From NCBI RefSeq assembly GCF_002741985.1, contig NZ_APHW01000030.1:1-64000 (forward strand): DNA of 64,000 nucleotides, given 5' to 3'. The first letter of the stretch is position 1. The number at the start of each line of letters is the position of its first letter. The DNA is from Vibrio rotiferianus CAIM 577 = LMG 21460. Lineage in GTDB: Bacteria > Pseudomonadota > Gammaproteobacteria > Enterobacterales > Vibrionaceae. The translations under genes and the position numbers were made by a program. Below, piece after piece: positions 63,628 to 64,000 of this stretch. Under the pieces are notes generated by a model. That model had not been told where the DNA came from. It did not search any database and saw only the letters and a list, made by a program, of their open reading frames with translations.

Positions 63628-64000
63628 GTGAAAGAACGTAATTCTGTTGTCACCCGCTCTGCGGTTATTTTAGCTTGCGCATTATCTGCCACACTCTCCA
63701 GCTCAACTTTTGCAGCGAGCCAGCAAGAGTTAAAGGGCGTAAAAAGCGAAATTAATCGTCAACAACAGTCACTTACCTCCCAAGAAAAAAAGCTGAATGA
63801 CTTACAAAAGTCGTTAAAAGATCAAGAGCTTGGTATATCAAAGCTTGAGCGAGATATTAAACAAACGAAATCGGAACTCGCAAAAGCAGATCAAAATATC
63901 AATAAATTGGAAGAGAAGATTTCTCTACAAGAAGCGCAACGCCAAGCCCAAGAGGAACAACTCAAACAACTGATTCAAACCTACTATGTCACTGAACGAG
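63628..64000 (+). CDS. envC: Murein hydrolase activator EnvC, N-terminal part
   Basis: EnvC is a periplasmic LytM-like factor that activates AmiA and AmiB at the septum. A GTG start at 63628 gives a signal peptide (about residues 1-30, STFAASQ) and then a long coiled coil (ELKGVKSEINRQQQ, heptad-rich), the normal EnvC N-terminal half. 124 codons are in view and the gene runs off the right edge, so the LytM domain is not visible. A GTG at 63610 is an alternative start. Confidence 0.88.
   Translation, partial: MKERNSVVTRSAVILACALSATLSSSTFAASQQELKGVKSEINRQQQSLTSQEKKLNDLQKSLKDQELGISKLERDIKQTKSELAKADQNINKLEEKISLQEAQRQAQEEQLKQLIQTYYVTER

Overview
The window is core chromosome of a gammaproteobacterium, almost certainly a Vibrio (harveyi/parahaemolyticus-like). 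The pointers are motX next to purA, an Xds/ExeM-type secreted nuclease with a GlyGly-CTERM tail, AmiB with three LysM repeats, a dense tRNA array, and moderate GC with compact operons. Gene order follows two conserved E. coli blocks, the str/kef/crp/argD/pabA/trpS block and the queG-amiB-mutL-hfq-purA-nsrR-rnr block, joined at about 30.4 kb. I see no insertion sequence, prophage, CRISPR array or integron.

Layout. 1-8.7 kb (mostly minus): fkpA, yheO, tusDCB, then the str operon rpsL-rpsG-fusA-tuf; tuf runs off the left edge. A WD40 lipoprotein and slyX diverge from fkpA. 8.7-19.1 kb: iaaA, slyD, yheV, kefG-kefB (minus), then yheS, a TIGR02444 gene, yheT-yheU-prkB and crp (plus). 19.2-30.4 kb (minus): arginine catabolism genes astC/argD-astA-astD ending in a DUF1338 dioxygenase-like gene, pabA, the secreted nuclease exeM, and gph-trpS. 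30.5-35.7 kb: nsrR-rnr-rlmB (minus) divergent from hmp; nsrR is broken by a G8 tract. 35.7-48 kb: motX with a clear sigma-28 promoter, purA, a small DUF2065 gene on the opposite strand, and tsaE-amiB-mutL-miaA-hfq-hflX-hflK-hflC. 47.9-53.5 kb: queG, a 600-bp gene-free segment with DnaA boxes, nine tRNA genes (six Gly-GCC, three initiator Met), orn, rsgA and psd. 53.6-58.3 kb is more accessory: a DASS anion transporter, a chemoreceptor with a sigma-28-like promoter, and an EamA transporter carrying a frameshift. 58.3-64 kb: gpmI (minus), yibN-secB-gpsA-cysE (plus) and the start of envC.

How the genes connect. The translation genes (str operon, tRNAs, TusBCD, MiaA, TsaE, QueG, RsgA, RlmB, TrpS) form the largest group. 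NsrR and Hmp are a nitric-oxide sensor and effector pair sharing an operator region with two NsrR-like sites. AmiB and EnvC are a cell-division amidase and its activator. MotX and the chemoreceptor are linked through flagellar sigma-28 promoters. Crp sits in the window, and CRP-like sites occur before crp itself and before exeM.

The strongest leads are the nsrR frameshift in a homopolymer, the DnaA-box region at the chromosomal position where E. coli has datA, the tandem Gly/fMet tRNA array with a compensated fMet variant, and the DUF1338 gene attached to the arginine succinyltransferase genes. I did not identify a wholly new defence or mobile system; this is mainly housekeeping DNA.
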